The notes: generated from the letters alone by a model not told the origin. A DNA stretch of 34,438 nucleotides from OMOG01 sp041485845 (GCA_041485845.1 JBGPKH010000015.1:1-34438), one strand, 5' to 3'; positions 8,327 to 16,794 are shown, numbered from the stretch's first letter. Program-made: numbers and translations.

Positions 8327-8729
8327 ACCAATGCTCCTATTCAGTTGTGAGGTTGAAGACCTGCAACGCCGCAGACATCGGCGCGCGCCGCCAGGAGCGG
8401 CCAGGAGCTAATCGGAACCGAAAAGCCCGGGGCGAGACGTGGATGGCGTACCGGCCATACCTTCATTCTAACGCGAGCGCGACCGGTAGCCAAGACAGTT
8501 AACCTTTTCTTATCTGCGTTTATGAACGCAGATAGGAATCGATTCGCTTTCTTATTGATCAGCACGAACCTGCTCCAGTCCTTGGGAAAGTCTCGTAAGC
8601 ACTTGAGGGAATCGGCGTGAGAAAGTTGTTTAATGACAAGCCCTTAGCTGGATGGACATGAAGAATCCCCTCTCGTGTTGTCGCAATTCCCGGAACACGT
8701 CGCGATCCGGTAGGCTATCCTGAAACCCG
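8327..8729. other. Intergenic region between divergent genes, with inverted repeat
   Basis: No convincing gene. It holds a perfect 10-bp inverted repeat (TATCTGCGTT, loop TATG, AACGCAGATA) at 8511-8534 in an AT-rich patch, which could be a transcription stop or a binding site. At 8557-8577 there is a near-exact copy of a 20-base stretch from the aminotransferase 5' end (8294-8314, GATCAGCACGAACC...CTCCAG), probably a small partial duplication. The promoters for the aminotransferase (leftward) and the metallo-beta-lactamase gene (rightward) must lie here. Confidence 0.5.
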
Positions 8730-9590
8730 ATGCGCTTCGCACTTTTCCTCCTTTGCGCCGCAGCTCTCGCGCAGGACACTCGCGTCATTCTCCTCGGCAC
8801 GGGCAACCCCAATCCCGAACCGCAGCGCATGGGGCCGGCCGTGGCAGTTGTCTCGGGAGACCGCGTCTACATCGTCGATTGCGGACCGGGCGTGGTCCGC
8901 CGCGCCGCACAGGCCGGTCTGCAGATGGAGCAGTTGACCCGCGCCTTCGTCACGCATCTCCACTCCGACCACACCGCCGGCTACCCCGACCTGATCTTCA
9001 CGCCCGCCGTCACCGGGCGCAAGGAGCCCTTCGAGGTTTACGGTCCGCCCGGCCTGCGCGCCATGACGTCGCACATCCTGAAGGCCTGGAAGCAGGACAT
9101 GGAGATCCGGCTGCACGGCCTTGAGCCGTCCGTCCCGCAGGGCTACGTGGTGAAGGCGCGCGACGTGAAGCCGGGGGAGATCTATCGCGACGCGGCCGTG
9201 CGGGTGATTGCGTTTCGCGTACGGCATGGCTCCTGGAAGCACGCTTACGGCTACCGCTTCGAAGCCAAGGATAAGGTCATCGTGATTTCCGGCGATACCA
9301 CCTACAGCGAAGGCCTCGTCGCGGCCGCGAAAGGTTGCGACATCCTGGTACACGAAGTGTATTCGCAAAAAGGTCTGGCGCGGCGCACGCCGGATTGGCA
9401 GCGGTACCACGCCGCCTTCCACACATCTGGCGCGGACGCAGGCCGCATCGCCGCGCAGGTTCGCCCGCGGAAGCTGGTGCTGTATCATCAACTGCCCATG
9501 GGAGAGACGCCCGGCGAAGTGCTCCAGGAGGTCCGCGAACATTTCAACGGAGAGGTGATTTATGGGAACGATCTGGACGTGATCCGGTAA
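8730..9590 (+). CDS. Exported metallo-beta-lactamase-fold hydrolase (RNase Z/arylsulfatase-like)
   Basis: A 286-residue protein with a short signal peptide (MRFALFLLCAAALAQ) and the metallo-beta-lactamase fold. LLGTGNPNPEPQRMG opens the fold as in RNase Z-like enzymes. The HxHxDH metal motif is THLHSDHTAGYPDL, further ligands are in VRHGSW and SGDTTYSE, and a late His occurs in LVLYHQLP. The exported location makes tRNA processing unlikely; a periplasmic phosphodiesterase or arylsulfatase-like role is the better inference. It stands 25 bases upstream of the oxidoreductase gene. Confidence 0.85.
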   Translation: MRFALFLLCAAALAQDTRVILLGTGNPNPEPQRMGPAVAVVSGDRVYIVDCGPGVVRRAAQAGLQMEQLTRAFVTHLHSDHTAGYPDLIFTPAVTGRKEPFEVYGPPGLRAMTSHILKAWKQDMEIRLHGLEPSVPQGYVVKARDVKPGEIYRDAAVRVIAFRVRHGSWKHAYGYRFEAKDKVIVISGDTTYSEGLVAAAKGCDILVHEVYSQKGLARRTPDWQRYHAAFHTSGADAGRIAAQVRPRKLVLYHQLPMGETPGEVLQEVREHFNGEVIYGNDLDVIR

Positions 9591-9615
9591 CGGCAAGCTG
9601 TGTTACATAAGAAAG

Positions 9616-10650
9616 ATGGCTTCACAGCGGCCGGTACGAATTGCCATCCTCGGCCTGGGTTTCATGGGCAGCACCCACGGCAAGGCCCTGCGCGAAGTTG
9701 CCGGCGCGGAACTGGCGGCGGTCTACAGCCAGGATGAGAAGAAGCTCGCGGGGGACCTCACCGCGGTGCGCGGCAATCTCGGCGGGCCCGGCGAAAAGAT
9801 GGACTTCTCGCGCGTCACCCGCCACCGCGACCTCCGGTCCCTGCTCGCCGATCCGAAGATCGACGCCGTCGATATCTGCCTGCCGACCGATCTGCACGAA
9901 CAGGTGACCGTCGAAGCGCTGCGCGCCGGCAAGGACGTCCTGGTGGAGAAGCCCATGGGCCTCGACGGTTTCGCGGTCGACCACATGGTCGGCGCGGCCA
10001 CCCGCTACGGGCGCGTGCTGATGACCGCCCACGTGCTGCGGTTCTGGCCTGCCTACGTTGCGCTGCGCGAGGCCGTTTGGCCGGGAAAATGGGGACCGGT
10101 GCGCTTCGCCATGTTCCGCCGGCGCTGCGCCGCGCCCGCCTGGGGCGGCTGGCTGCTCGATCCCAAACAGAGCGGCGGCGGCGTTTTCGATCTGCTCATC
10201 CACGATGCCGACATGTGCCTGCACCTTTTTGGAAAACCCGAATCGGTAGGCGCCACCGGGTACTCCAACCCGGCCGCCGGCATCGACTGCATCGACGCAC
10301 ACCTCTTCTACAGTCACGGCGGCGTCGTGTCCATCACCGGCGGCTGGCACCATCCCGGGGCGTATCCCTTCTCTATGGAGTACACGGTGACGCTCGACGG
10401 CGCCACCATCGATTACAGTTCGCACGGGCGACCGCCGACGCTCTACGTGCCGGGCCAGCCCGAGCAGGTGCTGGAGGGCGGAACGCGCGACCCCTATGCC
10501 GCCGAGATCGAGTACTTCGTCGAGTCTTGCGGTCGCGGACGTGCGCCCCAGCTTTGCCCGCCGCGCGAATCGGCGGACGCGGTGAAATTGATGCTCCTGC
10601 TCCTGGAGGCGCGGAGCCGCAACGGGAGGAAGATCCTATGCAGCATTTAG
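9616..10650 (+). CDS. Gfo/Idh/MocA-family NAD(P)-dependent oxidoreductase
   Basis: A 344-residue protein. The N-terminal Rossmann domain starts IAILGLGFMGSTHGKAL (GxGxxG variant), followed by DAVDICLPTDLHEQ and the family hallmark VLVEKPMG with the catalytic Lys (about residue 116). The C-terminal alpha/beta domain includes GGGVFDLLIHDADM, matching the second catalytic motif with Asp and His. Such enzymes oxidise or reduce sugars and cyclitols. Its stop overlaps the start of a sugar isomerase/epimerase by 13 bases, so the two probably act on one sugar pathway. Confidence 0.9.
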   Translation: MASQRPVRIAILGLGFMGSTHGKALREVAGAELAAVYSQDEKKLAGDLTAVRGNLGGPGEKMDFSRVTRHRDLRSLLADPKIDAVDICLPTDLHEQVTVEALRAGKDVLVEKPMGLDGFAVDHMVGAATRYGRVLMTAHVLRFWPAYVALREAVWPGKWGPVRFAMFRRRCAAPAWGGWLLDPKQSGGGVFDLLIHDADMCLHLFGKPESVGATGYSNPAAGIDCIDAHLFYSHGGVVSITGGWHHPGAYPFSMEYTVTLDGATIDYSSHGRPPTLYVPGQPEQVLEGGTRDPYAAEIEYFVESCGRGRAPQLCPPRESADAVKLMLLLLEARSRNGRKILCSI

Positions 10651-11477
10651 AGCCGCTGGAACCGGGTGCGATGTTCTGGGCCGAACGCGACAGCCTCGCC
10701 GAGATCCAATCGCTGGGCGTGCGCTGCGGGCAGTTGGGCATTGCCGGAGACATGCAACTGCCGGCGGCTGTAGCAGAGAAATGGAAAGGCGATCTCGATC
10801 GCGCGCAGTTCACGCTGGTCACCGTCTTCGCGGCCTACGATGGGGAGAGCTATGCGGACGCGCCGACGGTGCAGCGCACCGTGGGATTTATCCCGCGGGA
10901 GACGCGCGCGGCGCGCGAACGGCGCACCTTGGAGGTGAGCGATTTCGCCGCGGCCCTCGGCGTGGGCAGCATCGCCTGCCACGTCGGCTTCGTGCCGCAC
11001 GACACTTCCGATGCCGACTACCGCGCAGTGCGGGAGCTGGTCCGCCGCGTGTCCGACCACGCCGCGGAAAATGGCCAGACCTTCGCGCTCGAAACCGGCC
11101 AGGAGCCGGCGGAAGTGCTGCTCCGTTTTTTCCGCGATGTGAATCGCCCGAACCTGCGCATCAATTTCGACCCGGCGAACATGATTCTGTACGGCACCGG
11201 CGATCCGGTGGAAGCCTTACGCACGCTCGCTCCGCACGTGGTCTCGGTGCATGCCAAAGACGGCGATTGGCCGCCCCCCGGCACGCCCGGAGCGCTGGGC
11301 ACGGAACGCCCGCTCGGCCAGGGATCGGTCGGCATGGAGCGCTTTGTGCGCGCGCTGAAGGACGCCGGATTCCGCGGGCCGCTCAACGTGGAGCGGGAAG
11401 CCCACGACCAGGTCGCCCGCATCCGTGAAATGCGCGAAGGCGTGGCGCTGCTACGCAGATTGGTGGCGGCTTTGTAA
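10638..11477 (+). CDS. Xylose isomerase-like TIM-barrel sugar isomerase/epimerase
   Basis: A 279-residue protein of the AP endonuclease 2/xylose isomerase-like TIM-barrel superfamily. Metal-binding positions expected of the family appear as ALETGQE (Glu), NFDPANM (Asp), VSVHAKDGD (His) and a late Glu in NVEREA. It would isomerise or epimerise a sugar or keto-sugar. The ATG at 10638 is preceded by GGGAGG and lies inside the end of the oxidoreductase gene, so translation is coupled. The long frame continuing upstream of 10638 is only an open shadow of the oxidoreductase. Confidence 0.88.
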   Translation: MQHLEPLEPGAMFWAERDSLAEIQSLGVRCGQLGIAGDMQLPAAVAEKWKGDLDRAQFTLVTVFAAYDGESYADAPTVQRTVGFIPRETRAARERRTLEVSDFAAALGVGSIACHVGFVPHDTSDADYRAVRELVRRVSDHAAENGQTFALETGQEPAEVLLRFFRDVNRPNLRINFDPANMILYGTGDPVEALRTLAPHVVSVHAKDGDWPPPGTPGALGTERPLGQGSVGMERFVRALKDAGFRGPLNVEREAHDQVARIREMREGVALLRRLVAAL

Positions 11478-11571
11478 GGTGTTGCGCCGAGTCGCGCGAC
11501 AGTGTAAACTTCGGACGATTGCCAACGGTGGCGCGCCTCGGGCATCGGAAGTGAAGGAACAGGAGTCAATC

Positions 11572-12387
11572 ATGCGAAAAGCAGTAGCATTATGGGTCGT
11601 ATCGGTTGCCCTTGCGGCGATCGGTTTCGCGCAGACCGCGCTCACCAACGACGCGATCATCAAGATGGTGAAGGCCGGCTTGGGCGAGGACATCGTCGTC
11701 AGTACCATCAAGTCACAGCCCGCCAGATACACCACTGGACCGGACGACCTGATCGCCCTCAAGGGCGCAGGAGTCAGCGACAAGATCATCGGCGCCATGA
11801 TGGAAAAGATGACGTCAGGCGGCGCCGCCCCCGCCGCCCCCGCTGCGCCGGCCGCTGCACCATCGGCCCCATCGGCCCCTTTGGCTGCGAGCACAGCACT
11901 CGGGCCAATCAATGAAGTGGGTGTCTATTTCAAGAAGGGCGACATCTGGGCCGATCTCCCGCCCGAGGTCGCCAATTTCAAGACTGGCGGCGTGCTCAAG
12001 ACCATCGGCACGGCGGGCATCATGAAAGGCGACGTCAACGGGCACGTGAACGGGGCGCACAGCAACACGCAACTGAAGACCCCTGTAGAGCTCCTGGTGT
12101 ACACGCCGGAGGGTGTGGCCATTACCGAGTACCAGCTTCTGCGCCTTCGTGAGTCGAAGGACTGGCGCGAGTTCCGCACCGTCACCGGCGGCGTGATGCA
12201 CGTGTCGGGCGGCGCCACGCGCGACCTGGTGCCGTTCGAGAGCAAGAAGATCGCGGCGCGCACCTACCAGGTCATGCTGCCGAACATCGGCGCCGGCGAT
12301 TACGGTATTTTGCCGCCGGCCTCGGGCGATTCCACGTCCAGTTCCGGCCGCATCGGAAAGGTCTATAGCTTCCGTATCATCGAGTGA
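11572..12387 (+). CDS. Secreted protein of unknown function
   Basis: A 271-residue protein with a signal peptide (MRKAVALWVVSVALAAIGFA). The segment LTNDAIIKMVKAGLGEDIVV, together with IKSQPARY and LKGAGVSDKIIGAMM, forms a small helical domain that recurs in acidobacterial secreted proteins. An Ala/Pro linker follows, then a beta-rich domain (EVGVYFKKGDIWADLPPEV to the C-terminus). No catalytic motif was seen. The start is set by GGAACAGGAG just upstream of ATG 11572. The gene is followed without a gap by the cyclophilin gene, so both exported proteins are probably co-transcribed. Confidence 0.75.
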   Translation: MRKAVALWVVSVALAAIGFAQTALTNDAIIKMVKAGLGEDIVVSTIKSQPARYTTGPDDLIALKGAGVSDKIIGAMMEKMTSGGAAPAAPAAPAAAPSAPSAPLAASTALGPINEVGVYFKKGDIWADLPPEVANFKTGGVLKTIGTAGIMKGDVNGHVNGAHSNTQLKTPVELLVYTPEGVAITEYQLLRLRESKDWREFRTVTGGVMHVSGGATRDLVPFESKKIAARTYQVMLPNIGAGDYGILPPASGDSTSSSGRIGKVYSFRIIE

Positions 12388-12947
12388 TGCGGTGGCTGCT
12401 GTTATTCTTCGCGACGCTGGCCCTCGCGCAGCCCCGGCCGGTGACGGTCGTGATCGAAACGGAGATGGGGAGCATCGAGGCGGAGATCGCCACCGGCCAG
12501 GCTCCGGGCACGGCCGCCAATTTTCTGAAGTACGTGGATGCCGGTCTTTATGACGGGGGCCGCTTCCATCGCACGGTGAAGCTCGACAACCAGCCCGGGC
12601 AGGACGTCAAAATCGAAGTGATCCAGGCTGGGCGCGCGCCCGGCCGCGCCGGTTTCGCGCCCATTCCTCTGGAACGTACCTCGGTCACCGGCCTTTCCCA
12701 CAAGGATGGAACGCTCTCCATGGCCCGCAATGGTCCCGACACGGCCACCTCCGATTTCTCCATCTGCATCGGCGGCCAGCCCTCGCTCGATTTCGCCGGC
12801 AAGCGCAATCCGGATGGGCAGGGCTTCGCCGCATTCGGTCACGTGGTCAGGGGAATGGACGTGGTGCGCAAGATCCAGGCGGCGCCGGCCGACGCCCAAC
12901 GACTGACACCGGCGATCGCGATTTTGAGGATCACCCGCAAACCGTAA
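12387..12947 (+). CDS. Secreted cyclophilin-type peptidyl-prolyl cis-trans isomerase
   Basis: A 186-residue protein with a signal peptide (MRWLLLFFATLALAQ) and a cyclophilin domain. TEMGSIEAEIATGQAPGTAANFLKYV is the typical first block, GGRFHRTV carries the catalytic Arg/Phe region, and FSICIGGQPSLDF and GFAAFGHVVRGMDVV match later blocks. It would accelerate folding of proline-containing proteins in the periplasm. The ATG at 12387 shares a base with the preceding stop (TGATG); a GTG at 12384 is the alternative. Confidence 0.88.
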   Translation: MRWLLLFFATLALAQPRPVTVVIETEMGSIEAEIATGQAPGTAANFLKYVDAGLYDGGRFHRTVKLDNQPGQDVKIEVIQAGRAPGRAGFAPIPLERTSVTGLSHKDGTLSMARNGPDTATSDFSICIGGQPSLDFAGKRNPDGQGFAAFGHVVRGMDVVRKIQAAPADAQRLTPAIAILRITRKP

Positions 12948-13026
12948 CCCGTGGCGCAGGCACTCTTGCCCAATACCACTAAGCGGTTGGCGCGGATTCG
13001 TCATCGTCGCGGAGCATGGGGAAGGG

Positions 13027-13452
13027 TTATCGCTCGCCTTGGGAGATCTGGGGCACGACCAGGTCGATGAAGTCCCTGGGCGTGATGATTTTGGTGGTCT
13101 GGTGGTCTTTGCTGAAATCCTGGGTGTTGCCGGTGATCAAGTAGTCGGCCGCGGCTTCGTCGGCACATTCATAGAAGCGGTTGTCGGCTTCGTCTTGGGA
13201 GATTCTCAGGGTTCGGCTCGGAAAGACCTCGGTGCTGGTCCTCCGGATTAGGGCCATCACCGCGCTGATGCGTGTCGGATCGAGTTTGAGGCGGGGACGA
13301 CGCAGAACCTTATCGTATTCGGCAAGGATGACCGGGGAAACGAACATCTGAAGTTTTCGGTTTGTGGCCAAATTCAAAATTCCGGCGGATGGGCCTTGGT
13401 CGACCAGGGTGGCTGACACCACGACGTTGGTATCGATGACCACCTTAATCAT
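13027..13452 (-). CDS. PIN-domain toxin of a TA module (COG1569-like)
   Basis: A 141-residue PIN-domain protein. VVIDTNVVVSATL holds the first catalytic Asp; further acidic positions appear in ILAEYDKVL (Glu), DEADNRFYECA (Asp, Glu) and ADYLITGNTQDF (late Asp). PIN toxins are Mg-dependent ribonucleases. The frame is intact. Its ATG overlaps the antitoxin stop (ATGA at 13449-13452), the standard TA coupling. Confidence 0.85.
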   Translation of the reverse strand: MIKVVIDTNVVVSATLVDQGPSAGILNLATNRKLQMFVSPVILAEYDKVLRRPRLKLDPTRISAVMALIRRTSTEVFPSRTLRISQDEADNRFYECADEAAADYLITGNTQDFSKDHQTTKIITPRDFIDLVVPQISQGER

Positions 13453-13778
13453 TTGGCGGCGCGGTTAGTTTTTTTCTTGTCCCGCCGGCGGACGGCGGCG
13501 ACTTCCCGGTTGATCTGGGCCATGGTCAGCTTGTCCGTGCCTTTGCGTTTGGCATCTTCCCGGATAGCTTGAAGCTCCGGCGGCGTAGGGGCCACCTGCC
13601 TGATGTACTGCGTGGGATCGAAAAGCACCTGGGGGTTCTGGTAGCGACGCAGGGCTTCCCGCATCAGCTCGCTCATGGTGCGGTTTTCCTTCTTGGCCAG
13701 GCGTTCTGCCTGCTTGGCCATGTCCGGCGGCATGGTGATGGAATAAACTCTGGTGTTGCGCATGGTGGTATAGCTCAT
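13449..13778 (-). CDS. Ribbon-helix-helix (CopG-type) antitoxin
   Basis: A 109-residue protein. The N-terminal RHH motif is visible as VYSITMPPDMAKQAERLAKK, then ENRTMSELMREALRRY, a DNA-binding dimer fold. The C-terminal half is charged (AKRKGTDKLTMAQINREVAA) and would wrap the PIN toxin encoded immediately downstream. Two copies of TTGTATGAC lie just upstream of the start and are the likely autoregulatory operator. Confidence 0.85.
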   Translation of the reverse strand: MSYTTMRNTRVYSITMPPDMAKQAERLAKKENRTMSELMREALRRYQNPQVLFDPTQYIRQVAPTPPELQAIREDAKRKGTDKLTMAQINREVAAVRRRDKKKTNRAAK

Positions 13779-13783
13779 AACTA

Positions 13784-13810
13784 TTGTATGACATTAATAC
13801 TTTGTATGAC
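13784..13810. promoter_or_regulatory. Direct-repeat operator upstream of the RHH antitoxin
   Basis: Two exact copies of TTGTATGAC (13784-13792 and 13802-13810) lie 18 bases apart, that is on nearly the same helix face, directly upstream of the minus-strand antitoxin ATG at 13778. On the minus strand one copy contains TACAAT, a plausible -10 box. RHH repressors commonly bind such short direct repeats, so autoregulation of the TA operon is a reasonable inference. Confidence 0.6.
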
Positions 13811-13849
13811 TTTGCAGCGGATTGCCAGGGGCTAAAAGCGCACAAACTG

Positions 13850-14053
13850 TCAGCCGACCTTCTTGTCCACTGCGAAGCCAGCGATTACCCATGCAACCGA
13901 ACGGACCGTTATCCATGGCGCCAGAAATCCCAAAGCAATCGGCAACGCGAGCCACGTATACTCGAACCACACCGGGGGACGCTCCGAGCCCTTGCGAAAT
14001 TTCTGGGAGTATCCGATTCGCGGCCTGATGCCCCGATTCTTTGCCTCGGTCAT
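13850..14053 (-). CDS. Small membrane protein of uncertain integrity
   Basis: A 67-residue frame with ATG at 14053, preceded by GAGGGA, coding for a basic N-terminus and one or two hydrophobic segments (WLALPIALGFLAPW and VAWVIAGFAV). The same frame stays open upstream to about 14170, encoding natural-looking sequence (GGYSVIIELGDDLDAIPATR). It is cut there by a TAA at 14171-14173 only nine codons after an ATG at 14200. The gene may therefore be the surviving 3' part of a longer protein interrupted by a nonsense codon. Family not recognised. Confidence 0.45.
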   Translation of the reverse strand: MTEAKNRGIRPRIGYSQKFRKGSERPPVWFEYTWLALPIALGFLAPWITVRSVAWVIAGFAVDKKVG

Positions 14054-14222
14054 GAGTTCCCTCAGGGACTGGATTTTGGTTGGTCCTCGGCGGGTAGCAG
14101 GGATTGCATCCAGATCGTCTCCCAGTTCGATAATGACTGAATATCCTCCAACTTTCCCTTTTTCAACAACTTACCGGTGCCCCGCCAAAATCCCGCCCAT
14201 CCTCCCTCACCCAGTCCGCGAC

Positions 14223-14251
14223 TTGCAGATTTAGTTTTCGCCTCATAATAA
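14223..14251 (+). promoter_or_regulatory. Sigma-70-like promoter of the candidate small RNA
   Basis: TTGCAG at 14223-14228 and TAATAA at 14246-14251 are separated by 17 bases, the optimal spacing. The surrounding sequence is AT-rich against a GC-rich genome. Transcription would start near 14258. No protein-coding gene follows closely before the terminator at 14354. Confidence 0.45.
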
Positions 14252-14257
14252 AAGACT

Positions 14258-14389
14258 TAAGCGTCAAAAACCCCTGAAATGCGCCCCGCGCCTCTTGCCC
14301 GTGTGCTACAAGAAAATCAGGAGAGGAACTACGCTTCTAGGCGCCTCTCCCCCAAAAAGCACAGGCTCTTTTCCAGCCTGTGCTTTTTT
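14258..14389 (+). ncRNA. Candidate structured small RNA
   Basis: A stretch of about 130 bases bounded by a promoter-like element and a strong terminator, with no convincing reading frame. Before the terminator there is a second stem, GGAGAGG (14320-14326) pairing with CCTCTCC (14344-14350), enclosing ACTACGCTTCTAGG. Two consecutive hairpins with a promoter are what an independent bacterial sRNA looks like. No known RNA class was recognised. An ATG at 14279 opens a 42-codon frame, but it runs through the terminator and is probably not used. Confidence 0.4.
14354..14389 (+). terminator. Rho-independent terminator
   Basis: A perfect 14-bp stem, AAAAAGCACAGGCT pairing with AGCCTGTGCTTTTT, with a 7-base loop and a run of seven T at 14384-14390. 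This is the clearest intrinsic terminator in the window. It ends transcription rightwards, before the M14 peptidase gene. Confidence 0.9.
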
Positions 14390-14656
14390 TGTTTCATAAG
14401 AAGGTAATTGATATGCAGACAGCCCAGCACCCTACCGCGGCCACGGTCGGCCCCCGCGGCCCCAAACACTACCCCCATTTGCGCCAAGACCCCCCTTTTT
14501 GCACAGCTCAAGCTATTGAACTCAAAAGCGAAACTCGACAAATGGCTTCGTTCCTAAGAAATACCCCCACACCCCGGCAAGCGTCCCCCCGGTCTGCCCG
14601 CAAGCGCCGGCCCAACCACCAACACACATCCCCACCGCTCGCGATACCATCTACAA

Positions 14657-16498
14657 ATGATCCGCTCGCTCTTCGTGTTGTTGCTCGCCGTGCTGTCGCT
14701 CGCCCAGGATCCCATCGCGCCGCACTCCGCGCTCGAGCCGCCCGCCGCCCAAGCGGCCGCATCTTTGGCCGCCAGCACCAAGGACTCACCCCGCGATCTC
14801 CTCACCACCGGCGAGAAGTCGGATTGGAACGAGACGGCTCCCTATGCGGAAGCGGTCGAGATCTCGCACCGCCTGGAGCGCGCCTCGCGCTTCGTCAAGG
14901 TGCTCGATATCGGAGCCACGCCCGAAAGCCGCACGCTCATCGCGCTCGTGGTATCCAAGGATCGCGCCTTCACTCCGGAAGCCGCCGCCCGCACCAACAA
15001 GGTGATCGTCATGATCCAGAGCGGCATCCACGCCGGTGAGATCGAGGGCAAAGACACCGTGCTCATGCTAGTCCGCGACATGACCGTGAGCAAGCGCTTT
15101 GCGGGCTGGCTCGACCACGCCATCTTCGTGATCGTCCCCGTGTTCAACGTGGATGGCCACGAGTACTTCAGCCCCTACCACCGGCCCAGCCAGAACGGTC
15201 CGAAATCCACGGGCCTGCGGGCCAATGCGCTACGCCTCAATCTGAATCGCGACTACATCAAGGCGGACGCGCCCGAGATGCGCGCCTGGCTGCGCATCTT
15301 CAACACCTGGCTGCCCGACTTCCACATCGACAACCACGTCACCGACGGTTCCGACTTCCAGTACGACGTGACCTGGGACATGGCCCGCAACCAGGATCTC
15401 GCCGAGCCCGCCGGCGCCTGGGTGCGCGAGCGCTTCGTGCCGGAGCTCGACAAACGCATGGCCGCTGATGGTCACCTGGTCGCGCCCTATGGAGCCCTTC
15501 GCAGCGTGAACGGCAGGCGCGAATTCTTCATGGAAGTTTTTTCTCCGCGCTACTCGCACTTGTATTCCGCGGTGCAAAATCGCCCGTCGCTGCTGGTGGA
15601 AAGCCACAGCCTGAAGGCCGCCAAGACACGCGCCTGGGCGCACTACGACATCATGCGGCACTCCATCGAGACGATACTGCTCGATCCCGAAGCGTTGCAG
15701 AAGGCCGTGCGTGAAGCCGACCGCGAGCTGGCGTCGCGCGCGGGCGACCGTTCGGCCGCACCCGTGTACCTGGCCGGCAAGGTGAGCGACAAGAACCGTC
15801 CCCTGGTCTATCGCTCGCTGAAGTCCGGACCGTTCCAGAGCGAGATCACCGGCGCCAACGTCACGCGCTACACGGCGGAGCCCGACAATCTCGACACGGT
15901 GATGCATGACCAGATCGAAACCACCAGCGAAGCGCGCATACCGCTGGGCTATCTGATTCCCGCGGCGTGGAAGGAAGTGGCCGACCTGCTGGCGCTGCAC
16001 GGAGTCGAGATGGAGCGTACCGCGAAGCCTCTGGAGCGCGAGTTCGAGACGTATCGCTTCTCGAAGGTAAGTTATTCGACCGGTCCGCAGGAAGGCCACA
16101 TCGCCGTGAACTTCGAGACGCAGCCGGTGCATGAGAAGATTGCCATTCCCAGCGGCTCCTGGTGGGTCCCCATGAAGCAGCGCCGCGCGCGCCTGATCCT
16201 CTCGATGCTGGAGCCGCAGGCGCCCGACTCGCTGGCGCACTGGGGATTGATGTACGCCGTGTTCGAGGGCGGAGGGCGCGGAGGCGGCGTCGGCGAATAT
16301 CTTTCCGAGCCGATCGCCCGACGCATGATGGCCGATTCGCCGGAGCTGCGCAAACAATTCGAGGAGAAGCTGGCCGCCGATCCGCAATTCGCCGCCGACC
16401 GCACTGCGCGGCTGCAGTGGTGGTTTCAGCGGTCGAAGTACGAAGCGGGAGACAACGGGCGTTATCCCATCGTGCGGGTGTGGGAGAAAGATTGGTAA
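14657..16498 (+). CDS. Secreted M14-family zinc carboxypeptidase
   Basis: A 613-residue exported protein: signal peptide (MIRSLFVLLLAVLSLAQ), then an M14 carboxypeptidase domain. The zinc ligands of the HxxE motif are His125 and Glu128 in IHAGEIEGKD; the substrate-binding NRD block is LRLNLNRDY; the third zinc His is in DFHIDNHVTDG (His223 or His227). A C-terminal region from about residue 400 is typical of large acidobacterial members and has no clear active-site residues. It would trim C-terminal residues from peptides in the periplasm. It starts about 270 bases after the terminator, so it has its own promoter. Confidence 0.88.
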   Translation: MIRSLFVLLLAVLSLAQDPIAPHSALEPPAAQAAASLAASTKDSPRDLLTTGEKSDWNETAPYAEAVEISHRLERASRFVKVLDIGATPESRTLIALVVSKDRAFTPEAAARTNKVIVMIQSGIHAGEIEGKDTVLMLVRDMTVSKRFAGWLDHAIFVIVPVFNVDGHEYFSPYHRPSQNGPKSTGLRANALRLNLNRDYIKADAPEMRAWLRIFNTWLPDFHIDNHVTDGSDFQYDVTWDMARNQDLAEPAGAWVRERFVPELDKRMAADGHLVAPYGALRSVNGRREFFMEVFSPRYSHLYSAVQNRPSLLVESHSLKAAKTRAWAHYDIMRHSIETILLDPEALQKAVREADRELASRAGDRSAAPVYLAGKVSDKNRPLVYRSLKSGPFQSEITGANVTRYTAEPDNLDTVMHDQIETTSEARIPLGYLIPAAWKEVADLLALHGVEMERTAKPLEREFETYRFSKVSYSTGPQEGHIAVNFETQPVHEKIAIPSGSWWVPMKQRRARLILSMLEPQAPDSLAHWGLMYAVFEGGGRGGGVGEYLSEPIARRMMADSPELRKQFEEKLAADPQFAADRTARLQWWFQRSKYEAGDNGRYPIVRVWEKDW

Positions 16499-16540
16499 CC
16501 TTTCGACTGACTGATGTGCCCGCGACTCGATTCGGAGGCT

Positions 16541-16794
16541 TCAGCGGTATGCCTGGGAACGATGGCGGACACCGAAGGTGCGCATGGTGTCCTCGTGAAG
16601 CGTGAACAGGACGCGATAGTCGCCATGACGGAGGCGGAACGCGCCGGCCAGATCGCCCTGGAGTGCGGTGACGTCGCCTGAGCCGGTTTGGGCGAATCGC
16701 AGTACGGCCTCGAAGATGCGCATTGCCATGGGACGATCCAAGCGCGGACGTCGACTTTGGCGTCATCAAGCCACTCGATGCGGTAGGGCGGCAC
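16541..16794 (-). pseudogene. RelE-family toxin, frameshifted
   Basis: A GTG start at 16794 gives PPYRIEWLDDAKVDVRA, the first strand and helix of RelE/ParE toxins. The protein then continues in another frame as LDRPMAMRIFEAVLRFAQTG, then ALQGDLAGAFRLRHGDYRVL and FGVRHRSQAYR, the family's C-terminal half with the RLRHGDYRVLF core. Loss of one base near 16741 would explain the break: VRA should join directly to LDR. The antitoxin gene upstream remains open. A sequencing error is the alternative explanation. Confidence 0.75.

Noticed and set aside
14279..14407. 42-codon frame within the candidate small RNA
   Set aside because: It runs through the terminator hairpin and its product is Arg/Leu/Phe-rich without a ribosome binding site.
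15230..16387. 385-codon minus-strand frame inside the M14 peptidase gene
   Set aside because: The plus strand carries a full M14 domain with zinc ligands; the antisense product has no recognisable features.
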